Part shown: positions 13,129 through 21,402 of the stretch, piece after piece
Position numbering within the stretch: position 1 is the first letter of the stretch
Layout of the letters: every line of letters starts with the position of its first letter
Source of the DNA: Treponema sp. UBA4307
Lineage (GTDB): Bacteria > Spirochaetota > Spirochaetia > Treponematales > Treponemataceae
Direction of reading: 5' to 3'
Assembly (NCBI GenBank): GCA_002394685.1
Contig: DGUP01000021.1
Location: 1 to 22,620, forward strand
Length of the DNA stretch: 22,620 bases
The notes under the pieces: generated by a model
What the model saw: the letters and a program-made list of their open reading frames with translations, nothing else
Database searches by the model: none
What the model was told of the DNA's origin: nothing
Translations under genes and position numbers: made by a program

Positions 13129-14247
13129 ATGGCAAATATTGTTGATTATCTTGAATGGCGTTCAGACATCACTTTTGATCAGGTGGAATTTAATGTAATT
13201 GATTCACTTATTCTCTGTCTGAATGAATACAATTCTTTTAATGATTTAGTTGATTCTCAGCTTTGCAAAAAGGGCGTAAGTCTTAATCAGATATATAAAG
13301 ACTATTATACAAAAGGAAATGTTCCCAGCCGTCTCCATGTAAATCCTATGGTTAACAGTCAGATGATGAGCTTAATTGAAAAAACTGGACAGTCAAAGCG
13401 CTATGGACAAATCACTGCAACTGGATACAGAAATATAATCGATCTTGAAAAAGATGAACAGTTTTCTGCAATTACCTATTCCTGGGGAAAGGGATTTAAG
13501 CGGATTAATTACATAGTTTTCCGGGGAACAGATGATAATATTGTGGGCTGGAAGGAAGACTTCAATTTAACTTTCAAGGAAGTTCCCGCCCAGAAAGATG
13601 CCCTTGCATATCTTGAAGAAGTTGCAGCAAGACTTCCCGGTAAAATTCTTATTGGAGGACATTCAAAGGGTGGAAATCTGGAGATTTACGCTGCTGCCAG
13701 ATGCAGTGATAAAATCCGAAAAAGAATCGGGGCAATTTATAATTTTGACGGCCCGGGTTTTGATGAGGAGTTTATTCAATCGGAAAACTTTAAGAAAATA
13801 AAACCCATAATCCATACATTTTATCCTCAGGAATCAATTGTTGGGATGATGATGTTCCATGATGATGATTATACTATTGTAGAAAGTGAAAAACATCTTG
13901 TTGATCAGCACGATCCTTTTAACTGGCATGTAAACCGCAGCACCTTTATAGAAAGACCGGATTTAAATGAAGGCTCAAAGTTTGTAAATGAAACAATGAA
14001 TAAGTGGATTTATGATCTTAGTCCGGAACAGAGGGAACTTTTTGTAGATGCACTTTTTTCCATTACAGATGAACTTGGGGCCAGAAAAAACGAGGACCTT
14101 ACTGAAAATGGTTTCAAATCGTTTTTTGGAGCCGTAAAATCTGTTGCAAAACTGGACTCTAAAACCAGAAAGGCTGTGTTCTCAACAATCAGGCTCTTAA
14201 TGAAATTTGCAAAAGAAAATGTATCCATGCTTAAAAATCATCATTAA
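13129..14247 (+). CDS. DUF2974-family alpha/beta hydrolase
   Basis: This 372-aa protein is of the DUF2974 (Mbeg1-like) family. The N-terminus MANIVDYLEWR is a family hallmark. IVFRGTDDN, the nucleophile elbow GGHSKGGN (Ser179) and YNFDGPGF follow in the order seen in lipase-like members. VDQHDPFNWHV near residue 265 supplies acid and His candidates of a catalytic triad. There is no signal peptide or membrane helix, so it is cytoplasmic, and the substrate is unknown. The ATG at 13129 is chosen over the in-frame TTG at 13123 because a -10 box ends at 13122. Confidence 0.88.
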   Translation: MANIVDYLEWRSDITFDQVEFNVIDSLILCLNEYNSFNDLVDSQLCKKGVSLNQIYKDYYTKGNVPSRLHVNPMVNSQMMSLIEKTGQSKRYGQITATGYRNIIDLEKDEQFSAITYSWGKGFKRINYIVFRGTDDNIVGWKEDFNLTFKEVPAQKDALAYLEEVAARLPGKILIGGHSKGGNLEIYAAARCSDKIRKRIGAIYNFDGPGFDEEFIQSENFKKIKPIIHTFYPQESIVGMMMFHDDDYTIVESEKHLVDQHDPFNWHVNRSTFIERPDLNEGSKFVNETMNKWIYDLSPEQRELFVDALFSITDELGARKNEDLTENGFKSFFGAVKSVAKLDSKTRKAVFSTIRLLMKFAKENVSMLKNHH

Positions 14248-14482
14248 AAAAAAACTGTAAAAATTAAATAAAAAATCTCTAAAAAGTTGATAAAAGTACT
14301 CAATTTATGATAGATTATCTAATCATTTCGTAAATAAAAGAAAAAAAATTCTAATCTTGTGTAGAATTCTGAACTTTTATTTATGATATATATAATAAAA
14401 GGGTACTTGGAAAAGTTATTTTTTTCAAGGTAACTCTGAATAGTCATTACAAAATATTTATTTATAAATAACGAGTTAGTCT

Positions 14483-15274
14483 ATGAAAATTTATTTAATG
14501 CTCAATTCCTATCAGTCAACTGACTGCCAGGTCCTTAAGGCATTTTTTGCAGGGAAAAATCACGAATTATGCTTTTTTGGGGACTTTTATGAACTTTTTG
14601 ATGCCATCTCTCATGACGGGCCGCTTTCTGTGGAACTAATTGTGATTGATTATTATGCTTTTGATCATGATTATTTTAATCCATATCAGGAATTGAAAAG
14701 AATGGGCTTGAAAATACCCATGGTTTATTATAACGATCCTTATCCCTCCAAGAATCAGCTGGCAGATTACTGGCTTACAAAAAACCGTGATATGTTCAAG
14801 AAAATCCTGGATCTGGAAGGGGAGAGAGAACTGCGGGAAGTGCTGGCCCTTCTTCAGAAAGTAAATATTAAAAGCAGCAGGATTTTTTCAGATAAGTATT
14901 TTGTTACTCCCCTTAAAATGGAAGAAGAAAAAACTCCCTATGATTACAGCAGAAAGTTCATTCCTCCTCTGGAAATGCATTATGAAAAGAAACAGCATTT
15001 TGACATAGAAAAATTCTGCATTAAACATTCCATAGGACAGTCCAGAAGAAAATTACTTGATTTCTTCCACCGTAATCACAAAAAAACTCTGGATGTGGAA
15101 ACAATATGCCTTTTTATGTGGAACGAATTTTCTGAAAAAAAGGCAAGGCAGCTTTATTCATATATTTATGATTTAAGAAAGGCTTTTAAGGCTGAAGGTG
15201 ACTACAATCTGTCTCTTTCAAGATGCGGCAAGAATCAGTATTCCTTTTTTTGTAACCCGGGGACTTCTCTTTAG
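14483..15274 (+). CDS. Atypical response regulator with C-terminal winged helix
   Basis: This 263-aa protein appears to have a receiver-like N-terminal domain (1-125) with an alternating beta/alpha pattern, D56 in LIVIDYYAFD at the phospho-acceptor strand end and MVYYND at the beta-4 position. The usual acidic pair near the N-terminus and the conserved Lys are not obvious, so phosphorylation is doubtful. Residues about 185-258 (SRRKLLDFFHRNHKK to LSRCGKNQYSF) fit an OmpR-type winged helix with a C-terminal hairpin. It is likely a DNA-binding regulator. No histidine kinase is nearby. A TATAAA at 14463-14468 lies 14 bases before the ATG and no clear SD is present. The 235-base spacer upstream is AT-rich. 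Confidence 0.65.
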   Translation: MKIYLMLNSYQSTDCQVLKAFFAGKNHELCFFGDFYELFDAISHDGPLSVELIVIDYYAFDHDYFNPYQELKRMGLKIPMVYYNDPYPSKNQLADYWLTKNRDMFKKILDLEGERELREVLALLQKVNIKSSRIFSDKYFVTPLKMEEEKTPYDYSRKFIPPLEMHYEKKQHFDIEKFCIKHSIGQSRRKLLDFFHRNHKKTLDVETICLFMWNEFSEKKARQLYSYIYDLRKAFKAEGDYNLSLSRCGKNQYSFFCNPGTSL

Positions 15275-15309
15275 TTTGATATGTATAAACCTGAATGGAA
15301 AAAGTTTTT

Positions 15310-15339
15310 TTGCAAACACAGGAGTATTTGTGCTATAAT
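15310..15339 (+). promoter_or_regulatory. Promoter of the 290-aa lipoprotein gene
   Basis: TTGCAA (15310-15315), an 18-base spacer and TATAAT (15334-15339) lie 41 bases before the ATG. An SD AAGGA follows in the leader. Confidence 0.55.
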
Positions 15340-15380
15340 CCATTCGGTTTAGTAAATTAAATTTTAAGGACTTATAAAAA

Positions 15381-16253
15381 ATGAAAAAGAATTCTGCTTC
15401 ACTGTTTCTTGCTGCATTTGCAACACTGTTTTTGTTATCAGGTTGTCAGACATTTAAGGTAAATGTTTCTGAAGAGCCTGTTTTTGTTATCGCATCCGTT
15501 CATGCAAATCCTAACCTTCCATGGAAAATTGCAACTTCGGATTTAAGGTCTGATTACAATGAAGACACTGTAGGAAACGGAAGTTTAATTAACAATCAGA
15601 TTAATAAGATTTTTAATAAGGATGATCCTGAACTGCTGGGAGCACAAAACAGATGTGATTATATTCCTGAATCCCTGGAAAGATATTTTAATCAGGCTGG
15701 GGTTAAATATGTTGAACATTCTGTTTTTATGGAAACAGAAATCTTCAAAAATACAGAAACTTCATTTATGGGTAAGATGGAAAATGAATTACCTGCAACT
15801 GATTATAAAAACTGGCCTCACGGTGACAAAAAGCTTGCAAAGGCAATTGCGGAACAGACTGGGGCTGATTATTTGATTTACATCGACGGCTACTTCCAGA
15901 AGGAAAAGGTTCGCAACAGTGCACTGGATCTTTCTGCCCAGGCAGATGCAACCCTTCAGATTACTGTTCTTGATAAAACTGGTAAAATGGTTATGACAAA
16001 AAGATATAATTGTGATTCTTCCTCTACCATCAAGGCAAAGAGAAGTAAGTACGATCACAATGATATGAATGACCTTTTCCCTAGTGCAATTGACCACTGC
16101 ATTTCATCATTTGTTTCTGACATTGTTGTAAATGATATTGGCCAGGAGATGATTGATTCGGCTGCTAAAGATATGGAACTTTACGGAGAAGAAGGAACAA
16201 CAATCACACTTCCTTCAGCAAAGCCTGAAAGTGATAATACTGAAGCTGAATAA
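15381..16253 (+). CDS. Lipoprotein of unknown function
   Basis: This 290-aa protein has a lipoprotein signal ending LFLLSGC (Cys22). Features seen are GTYxx-free beta-rich segments, PESLERYFNQAGVKYVEHSV, and KLAKAIAEQTGADYLIYIDGY, where an 'ADYLI' strand follows a helix as in LpoB/CsgG-like periplasmic lipoproteins; that resemblance is weak. SD AAGGA lies about 10 bases before the ATG. The gene has its own promoter and a strong terminator. Its last 108 bases recur at 18855-18962 as part of the tandem duplication. Confidence 0.8.
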   Translation: MKKNSASLFLAAFATLFLLSGCQTFKVNVSEEPVFVIASVHANPNLPWKIATSDLRSDYNEDTVGNGSLINNQINKIFNKDDPELLGAQNRCDYIPESLERYFNQAGVKYVEHSVFMETEIFKNTETSFMGKMENELPATDYKNWPHGDKKLAKAIAEQTGADYLIYIDGYFQKEKVRNSALDLSAQADATLQITVLDKTGKMVMTKRYNCDSSSTIKAKRSKYDHNDMNDLFPSAIDHCISSFVSDIVVNDIGQEMIDSAAKDMELYGEEGTTITLPSAKPESDNTEAE

Positions 16254-16283
16254 ATTCCGGGACTATTATTGTTTGATTTCAAC

Positions 16284-16317
16284 GGCGAATTCTTTTTTTA
16301 GAATTCGCCTTTTTTTT
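16284..16317 (+). terminator. Intrinsic terminator, copy 1
   Basis: A perfect 10-bp stem GGCGAATTCT/AGAATTCGCC with a T6 loop is followed by eight T. It ends the 290-aa lipoprotein gene and occurs twice more in the window. Confidence 0.92.
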
Positions 16318-16331
16318 GCTCAGGCTTGAAC

Positions 16332-16380
16332 ATGGCAATGGAATTGAACAAGGCCGGCGTTCTTGATAAATATGGCGTAA
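16332..16380 (+). pseudogene. Internal carB fragment, copy 1
   Basis: These 49 bases match carB 22079-22127 (residues MAMELNKAGVLDKYGV) with a single mismatch. The fragment follows GAACATG, which also occurs just upstream of the genuine carB start, so a deletion between short homologies may have formed it. It is not a gene: the frame runs only 33 codons. Confidence 0.85.
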
Positions 16381-16501
16381 TTGAAAGAATTAGAATCTCT
16401 ATTAAAATATACTATGGCTTTGCCAAGCCGTAAATTGACAGATGAAAAACCTAATTTCCTCAGCACGTTCCCTAAATTTCTAAAAATTCCCACAGAAACT
16501 A

Positions 16502-16530
16502 TTCAAAAAGCGAAATTTTTGTGTTATAAA
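16502..16530 (+). promoter_or_regulatory. Promoter of FGE-fold lipoprotein gene 1
   Basis: TTCAAA, a 17-base spacer and TATAAA. The start would lie near 16537, giving a leader of about 305 bases with several inverted repeats (for example CGAGTTTTACGC/GCGGAAAACTCG and GCAAGC/GCTTGC). An ATG at 16538 opens a 97-codon frame that is broken in unit 2. Confidence 0.5.
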
Positions 16531-16841
16531 ATCTGCTATGTACTGTAATGCATTCAGAAAAAAGCAAACTTTTTCAAAACCATTTGACAATAATTTAGCA
16601 TTGCCACAAAATTCACAGCACGAGTTTTACGCTCTAGCGGAAAACTCGCTAAGCAAGCGAAGCTTGCGACCAGCACTAGCTATAATCCTCTTTGAATCTT
16701 TTTTTCGGGCTACGCGTATTTTAAATCAAACATTACAACTTTCTCACCCAGGAAAACCGCCCGTAAGGGAGTCTATGACTTTATCAGTCAAAGGCTTTGC
16801 TTTACTGGCTTTTTTATTTAAAATTATATAGGAGTAGTTTT

Positions 16842-18722
16842 ATGAAAAAACTTTTAAAACTTGCCACGCTAATTCTTGGCATGGCATTACTTTCTGTTTT
16901 TGCTTCGTGCAATGGAGAAGTAGTAATAAAAGAAGTGGATAGAAAAGCTGATGAAACAGCTCCTTCCTCAGTTACCAATCTTACAGCCACTGCAAAAGAC
17001 AGTCGCGTTCTTCTTACATGGACAGATGCTGCCGACAGTGACATTTACGGTTATGAAGTAAGCTGCAGCGGAACAAATGCAATCAATCGTGTAGTGCTTC
17101 CTGCTTTGGACTCTACCAGCATGATGGTTCCACAGGGAGCAGGCGGAACTTATGTAAGCGGTCTTACTAATGGTACAGAATACACATTTACCGTAAAGAC
17201 CGTAGACACCAGCGGAAACAAGAGTGCGGGGGTAACTGTAAAGGCTACACCAGAGGCACCTGCTGCAGAAGAAACTCTTAAAATTGCCCTTACAGCAGAA
17301 GTCCCTCACGAAAACGGCTATGCCGGAAATAAGAGCAATACAAAGGTAACCGTCACCGCAAACATTACAAGTGCAAGTACTGTAAAAAAAGTTGTCTGGA
17401 AGAAAGAAGGGGCTCTTATTGCAAAAACTCTGCTGGCTGATGCAGAAGCCACTGCTGCAACTGTTAGTAATGATAACGCAAAATGGACTTTTGACATTAC
17501 AGCAACAGATGAGAGTGCAAATGGCATATACACGGTAGCTGTTATAGATGAAGCAGGTCGCGAAGAAGCCGAGCAGATTACAATAGAAAACTTTGATTTT
17601 ACAGCTCCTAAAATAGTTAAGGTTACAAACGCGGTTTATTCTTCAGATTTGAGTGCAATTATTTTGAACTGGACAGAGCCAGGTGACAGCGACTATGACC
17701 ATGTAGACATAAGTTTTACAAGCAACGATGGTACAAGTGACAGCACGGCAAGCCAAGCCGTAAGCGTCACAAAGGGAACTGCAAATAAAACCTTCAGCAG
17801 TATTGACGGAGAAAAGGCTTACTACACCTACACCTTCATAACCTATGACGAGCTTGGAAACAAGGGAGCTGATTATACTTACAAAGTTTCCGTAAGCACC
17901 ACTGTAAGCAAAATTCCAGAAGGCTTTGTAAGGGTTTCTGGAAAAAGAATAACAGGAAATGAAAGCTGGACACCGTCATCAAGTGTGTTTGTAAGCGGAA
18001 GAAGCCTTACTATCCCGGATTTGTATGTGTGCGACCACGAGGTAACACAGGCAGAATACGAAAAATACTGTAAGTACAGCTCATCAAGTCCTTCAAGCAG
18101 TTACGGAGCAGGAGATAACTACCCTGCATATTATGTTAACTGGTATGACGCAATCGTTTACTGTAACCTGCGGTCAATGGATGAAGGCTTGACTCCTGCC
18201 TACGCAATCGGCGGGGAAAGAGACCCTACAAAATGGAGCGGAATTGTAGGAAGCGGTACGGACGGATACTGTGGCCCATCTTCAAATAACAGTACGTGGA
18301 ATGGCATGACCTTTGACAATACAGCGGATGGCTACCGCCTGCCAACAGAAGCAGAATGGGAGTACCTTGCAAGAGAAGCTGCCTCTTCAAGCACAACATA
18401 TTCAGGAAGCAAAACTGTAGGAGATGTGGCATGGTACAATGGTAACTCAGATTCTAAAACTCATGAAGTAAAAGGCAAGGCTGCAAACGCTCTAGGCATT
18501 TATGACATGAGCGGAAACGTGTACGAATGGTGCTGGGACTGGTATGGAGGCATTTCGTCTTCTACTGGGGCTTCTGGTGCGTCGTCGGGCAATTACCGTG
18601 TCCAGCGTGGCGGCTCTTGGTATAGCAACGCCGGCGGCTGCGAGGTTGCTTACCGTCGCTACAACTACCCGTACAGCCGCAGCGAGTACTATGGCTTCCG
18701 CCTTGTTCGCTCCGCGCAGTAA
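16842..18722 (+). CDS. FN3/Ig-like lipoprotein with FGE/C-type-lectin-fold variable C-terminus (copy 1)
   Basis: This 626-aa surface lipoprotein candidate has a signal ending SVFASC (Cys23). FN3-like module 1 (about 37-135, VTNLTATAKDSRVLLTW) is followed by an Ig-like module (about 140-250) and FN3-like module 2 (about 252-355). The FGE-sulfatase/SUMF1-fold domain covers about 360-626, with IPDLYVCDHEVTQAEY, YRLPTEAEWEYLAR, GIYDMSGNVYEWCWDWY and RGGSWY...GFRLVR. The oxygen-activating Cys pair of true FGE is not evident, so a binding role is likelier than an enzymatic one. The final 41 codons are rich in NNC codons and behave as a DGR-type variable region, as in T. denticola TvpA. GGAG lies 7 bases before the ATG at 16842; an upstream in-frame ATG (16797) is unlikely. 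Confidence 0.88.
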   Translation: MKKLLKLATLILGMALLSVFASCNGEVVIKEVDRKADETAPSSVTNLTATAKDSRVLLTWTDAADSDIYGYEVSCSGTNAINRVVLPALDSTSMMVPQGAGGTYVSGLTNGTEYTFTVKTVDTSGNKSAGVTVKATPEAPAAEETLKIALTAEVPHENGYAGNKSNTKVTVTANITSASTVKKVVWKKEGALIAKTLLADAEATAATVSNDNAKWTFDITATDESANGIYTVAVIDEAGREEAEQITIENFDFTAPKIVKVTNAVYSSDLSAIILNWTEPGDSDYDHVDISFTSNDGTSDSTASQAVSVTKGTANKTFSSIDGEKAYYTYTFITYDELGNKGADYTYKVSVSTTVSKIPEGFVRVSGKRITGNESWTPSSSVFVSGRSLTIPDLYVCDHEVTQAEYEKYCKYSSSSPSSSYGAGDNYPAYYVNWYDAIVYCNLRSMDEGLTPAYAIGGERDPTKWSGIVGSGTDGYCGPSSNNSTWNGMTFDNTADGYRLPTEAEWEYLAREAASSSTTYSGSKTVGDVAWYNGNSDSKTHEVKGKAANALGIYDMSGNVYEWCWDWYGGISSSTGASGASSGNYRVQRGGSWYSNAGGCEVAYRRYNYPYSRSEYYGFRLVRSAQ

Positions 18723-18779
18723 CACCCTAGTGATAGCAGTGGAAGGCAGGTCTTATGAAAGGCAAGTACGGAAGTACGG
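18597..18779 (+). other. DGR-type variable region 1 (VR1)
   Basis: This covers the last 41 codons of the gene, the stop and 57 bases after it. Compared with 21208-21390 there are no indels. In the coding part 26 of 126 bases differ; 20 of those are at codon positions 1 or 2, and 20 involve an A in one copy. About 16 more differences lie after the stop. Identity is nearly perfect on both outer sides. GC content is clearly above the rest of the gene. Confidence 0.65.
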
Positions 18780-18791
18780 CCGCGGTAGCGG
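18780..18791 (+). other. GC hairpin bounding VR1
   Basis: CCGC-GGTA-GCGG forms a 4-bp GC stem exactly where variation stops. The next 63 bases to 18854 differ from copy 2 at one position only. A GC hairpin just beyond the variable region is a known element of DGR target sites. The assignment is by analogy. Confidence 0.45.
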
Positions 18792-18854
18792 TGACTGAAT
18801 GAGAACGGCTCTCCACAGCGAAAAGAAAAAACTGGAGTTGTAGAAAAAGCAAAT

Positions 18855-18962
18855 GAGATGATTGATTCGGCTGCTAAAGATATGGAACTTTACGGAGAAG
18901 AAGGAACAACAATCACACTTCCTTCAGCAAAGCCTGAAAGCGATAATACTGAAGCTGAATAA
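18855..18962 (+). pseudogene. 3' fragment of the 290-aa lipoprotein gene
   Basis: This 108-base copy of 16146-16253, with the stop codon, has one visible change (AGTGATAAT to AGCGATAAT). It lacks any start and was carried along by the tandem duplication. Confidence 0.92.
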
Positions 18963-18992
18963 ATTCCGGGACTATTATTGTTTGATTTCAAC

Positions 18993-19026
18993 GGCGAATT
19001 CTTTTTTTAGAATTCGCCTTTTTTTT
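18993..19026 (+). terminator. Intrinsic terminator, copy 2
   Basis: Same 10-bp stem and T6 loop as copy 1, followed by eight T. Here it terminates transcripts of FGE-fold lipoprotein gene 1. Confidence 0.9.
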
Positions 19027-19040
19027 ACTCAGGCTTGAAC

Positions 19041-19070
19041 ATGGCAATGGAATTGAACAAGGCAGGCGTT
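19041..19070 (+). pseudogene. Internal carB fragment, copy 2 (shorter)
   Basis: Thirty bases match carB 22079-22108 apart from GGCAGG for GGCCGG, and then sequence diverges. It is the degraded counterpart of 16332-16380. Confidence 0.75.
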
Positions 19071-19169
19071 CCCGCCACAAGCGGAAATCGGGCCAAGCCG
19101 TAAATTGACAGATGAAAAACCAAATTCCCTCAGCACGTTCCTTAAATTTTTAAAAATTCCCACTAACCA

Positions 19170-19198
19170 TTAAAAAAGCGAAATTTTTGTGTTATAAT
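19170..19198 (+). promoter_or_regulatory. Promoter of FGE-fold lipoprotein gene 2
   Basis: TTAAAA, a 17-base spacer and a perfect TATAAT, at the same place as in unit 1 and with a stronger -10. The leader to the ATG at 19510 is again about 305 bases. Confidence 0.55.
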
Positions 19199-19509
19199 AT
19201 CTGTTATGAACTGTAATGCATTCAGAAAAAAGCAAATTTTCTCAAAACCACTTGAAAATAAGTTAGTATTGACGCAAAATTTACAGCACGAGTTTTACGC
19301 TTTAGCGGAAAACTCGCTAAGCAAGCGAAGCTTGCGACCAGCACTAGTTATAATCCTCTTCGAAACTTTTTTTCGGGTTATCCGCATTTTAAATTAAACA
19401 TTACAACTTTCTCACACAGGAAAACCGACCGTAAGGGAGTCTATGACTTTATCAGTCAAAGGCTTTGCTTTACGGGCTTTTTTATTTAAAATCATATAGG
19501 AGAAGTTTT

Positions 19510-21333
19510 ATGAAAAACCTTTTAAAACTTGCCATGCTAATTCTTGGCATAGCATTACTTTCTGTTTTTGCTTCGTGCAATGGAGAAGTAGTAGATGAAA
19601 CAGCTCCTTCCTCAGTTACCAATCTTACAGCCACTGCAAAAGACAGTCGCGTTCTTCTTACATGGACAGATGCTGCCGACAGTGACATTTACGGTTATGA
19701 AGTAAGCTGCAGCGGAACAAATGCAATCAATCGTGTCGTGCTTCCTGCTTTGGACTCTAACAGCATGATGGTTCCACAGGGAGCAGGCGGGACTTATGTA
19801 AGCGGTCTTACTAATGGTACAGAATACACATTTACCGTAAAGACCGTAGACACCAGCGGAAACAAGAGTGCGGGGGTAACTGTAAAAGCTGCACCAGTTG
19901 CAGGAGAAACTCTTAAAATTGCCCTTACAGCAGAAGTCCCTCACGAAAACGGCTACAGTGGAAATAAGAGCAACACAAAGGTAACCGTCACCGCAAACAT
20001 TACAACAGCAAGTACTGTAAAAAAAGTTGTCTGGAAGAAAGAAGGTTCTCTTATTGCAAAAACTCTGCTGGCTGATGCAGAAGCCACTGCTGCAACTGTT
20101 AGTAATGATAACGCAAATTGGACTTTTGACATTACAGCAACAGATGAGAGTGCAAATGGCATATACACGGTAGCTGCTATAGACGAAGCAGGTCGCGAAG
20201 AAGCCGAGCAGATTACAATAGATAACTTTGAGTTTACAGCTCCTAAAAAAGTTGAGGTTACAAATGCGGTTTATTCTTCAGATTTGAGTGCAATTATTTT
20301 GAAGTGGACAGAGCCAGGTGACAGCGACTATGACCATGTAGACATAAGTTTTACAAGTAACGACGGTACAAGTGACAGCACGGCAAGCCAAGCCGTAAGC
20401 GTTACAAAGGGAACTGCCAATAAAACCTTCAGCAGTATTGACGGAGCAAAGGCTTACTACACCTACACCTTCATAACCTATGACGAACTTGGAAACAAGG
20501 GAGCTGATTATACTTACAAAGTTTACGTAAGCAACATTCCAGAAGGCTTTGTACAGGTTTCTGGAACAAGAATAACAGGAAATGAAAGCTGGACACCGTC
20601 ATCAGAAGTGTTTGTAAGCGGAAGAAGCCTGACCATACCTGATTTGTATGTATGCGATCACGAGGTAACAAGAGACGAGTACAAAGCTATCATGGGAAAA
20701 GACCCAAGCACCGCATATGCCTATGACAAGGATGGAAACCAGCTTACAGGAGATGCTGTACTGAACAATCCCGTAAATTATGTAAACTGGTACAGCGCTC
20801 TTGTTTACTGCAACAGGCTTTCCATAAAAGAAGGCCTTACCCCATGTTATAAAATTTCTAATTCCACTGACCCTGATACATGGGGAAGCGTGCCGACTTC
20901 AATGAATTCTACATGGAATGCGGCTGCCTGCAATTTTGAGGCAGACGGATATCGATTGCCGACAGAAGCTGAATGGGAATGGCTTGCCCGTGGCGGAGAA
21001 AACTACACTTATGCAGGAAGCGACACGGTTCAAGATGTAGCATGGTATGAAAACACTACAAATGGTAAAGGCTCTAGAGAAGTGAAGACAAAGAACGCAA
21101 ACGCCTATGGACTATACGACATGAGCGGAAACGTGATGGAATGGTGCTGGGACTGGTATGGAGATATTTCTGGTTCTACAGGGGCTTCTGGTGCGTCGTC
21201 GGGGACCCGTGTCCTACGTGGCGGCTCTTGGTATAACCTCGCCAGCAGCTGCGGAGTTGCTTACCGCTACAACGGCTTTCCGGCCAGCCGCTACGAGTAC
21301 TTTGGCTTCCGGCTTGTTCGCACCGCGGAGTAG
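19510..21333 (+). CDS. FN3/Ig-like lipoprotein with FGE/C-type-lectin-fold variable C-terminus (copy 2)
   Basis: This 607-aa paralog of the 16842-18722 product has a signal ending SVFASC. Residues from about 30 to the start of the FGE domain are nearly identical to copy 1 (two FN3-like modules and one Ig-like module). After IPDLYVCDHEVT the FGE domain is strongly different (RDEYKAIMGKDPSTAYAYDK, then CNRLSIKEGLTPCYKIS) although the same fold motifs return (YRLPTEAEWEWLARGG, YDMSGNVMEWCWDWY). Near GASGASSG similarity is again complete up to the variable end. Thus the framework is duplicated, the head core has been exchanged or diverged, and the variable tail shares one source. GGAG lies 7 bases before the ATG. 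Confidence 0.88.
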   Translation: MKNLLKLAMLILGIALLSVFASCNGEVVDETAPSSVTNLTATAKDSRVLLTWTDAADSDIYGYEVSCSGTNAINRVVLPALDSNSMMVPQGAGGTYVSGLTNGTEYTFTVKTVDTSGNKSAGVTVKAAPVAGETLKIALTAEVPHENGYSGNKSNTKVTVTANITTASTVKKVVWKKEGSLIAKTLLADAEATAATVSNDNANWTFDITATDESANGIYTVAAIDEAGREEAEQITIDNFEFTAPKKVEVTNAVYSSDLSAIILKWTEPGDSDYDHVDISFTSNDGTSDSTASQAVSVTKGTANKTFSSIDGAKAYYTYTFITYDELGNKGADYTYKVYVSNIPEGFVQVSGTRITGNESWTPSSEVFVSGRSLTIPDLYVCDHEVTRDEYKAIMGKDPSTAYAYDKDGNQLTGDAVLNNPVNYVNWYSALVYCNRLSIKEGLTPCYKISNSTDPDTWGSVPTSMNSTWNAAACNFEADGYRLPTEAEWEWLARGGENYTYAGSDTVQDVAWYENTTNGKGSREVKTKNANAYGLYDMSGNVMEWCWDWYGDISGSTGASGASSGTRVLRGGSWYNLASSCGVAYRYNGFPASRYEYFGFRLVRTAE

Positions 21334-21390
21334 CACCCTGGTGGTCGCTGTGGAGAGCAGGGCTCGGACAAGTCAAGTGCGGAAGCACAG
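21208..21390 (+). other. DGR-type variable region 2 (VR2)
   Basis: Counterpart of 18597-18779 at identical length. Substituted residues cluster at positions such as Y-N-L-A-S-S and R-Y-N-G-F-P-A, while GGSW, C, P, SR, EY and GFRLVR remain constant. These are the surface-loop versus scaffold positions expected of a diversified C-type-lectin fold. Confidence 0.65.
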
Positions 21391-21402
21391 CCGCGGTAGC
21401 GG
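21391..21402 (+). other. GC hairpin bounding VR2
   Basis: Identical CCGC-GGTA-GCGG stem. Downstream sequence to 21468 matches copy 1 with one C/T change. Confidence 0.45.

Larger units (their letters stand above)
16146..18854 (+). repeat. Tandem duplication, unit 1 (2709 bp)
   Basis: The unit runs from GAGATGATTGATTC (16146) to AAAGCAAATGAG (18854). It contains the lipoprotein 3' end, terminator, carB fragment, promoter, leader, FGE-fold lipoprotein gene and variable region. Unit 2 starts with the same sequence at 18855 in direct abutment. Confidence 0.9.

Noticed and set aside
16781..16824. Transcription attenuator just before FGE gene 1
   Set aside because: The CAGT/ACTG stem before the T run is weak and one pair is lost in unit 2 (ACGGG), so there is no conservation to support it.
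16538..16831. 97-codon frame at the start of the FGE gene leader
   Set aside because: The frame is broken by TAA in unit 2 (after 63 codons), differences between units are mostly non-synonymous, and the region is dominated by inverted repeats. It is more likely an untranslated leader.
18544..18798. Alternative-frame ORF across the variable region, ending at the same TGA in both units
   Set aside because: Several post-stop differences are synonymous in this frame, which is curious, but the frame has no SD, overlaps the FGE domain and gives a low-complexity protein. The DGR reading explains the variation better.
16842..21333. True formylglycine-generating (sulfatase-activating) enzymes
   Set aside because: The domain has the fold motifs, but the Cys pair of the FGE active site is not seen and the end is diversified. 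No sulfatase gene is nearby.
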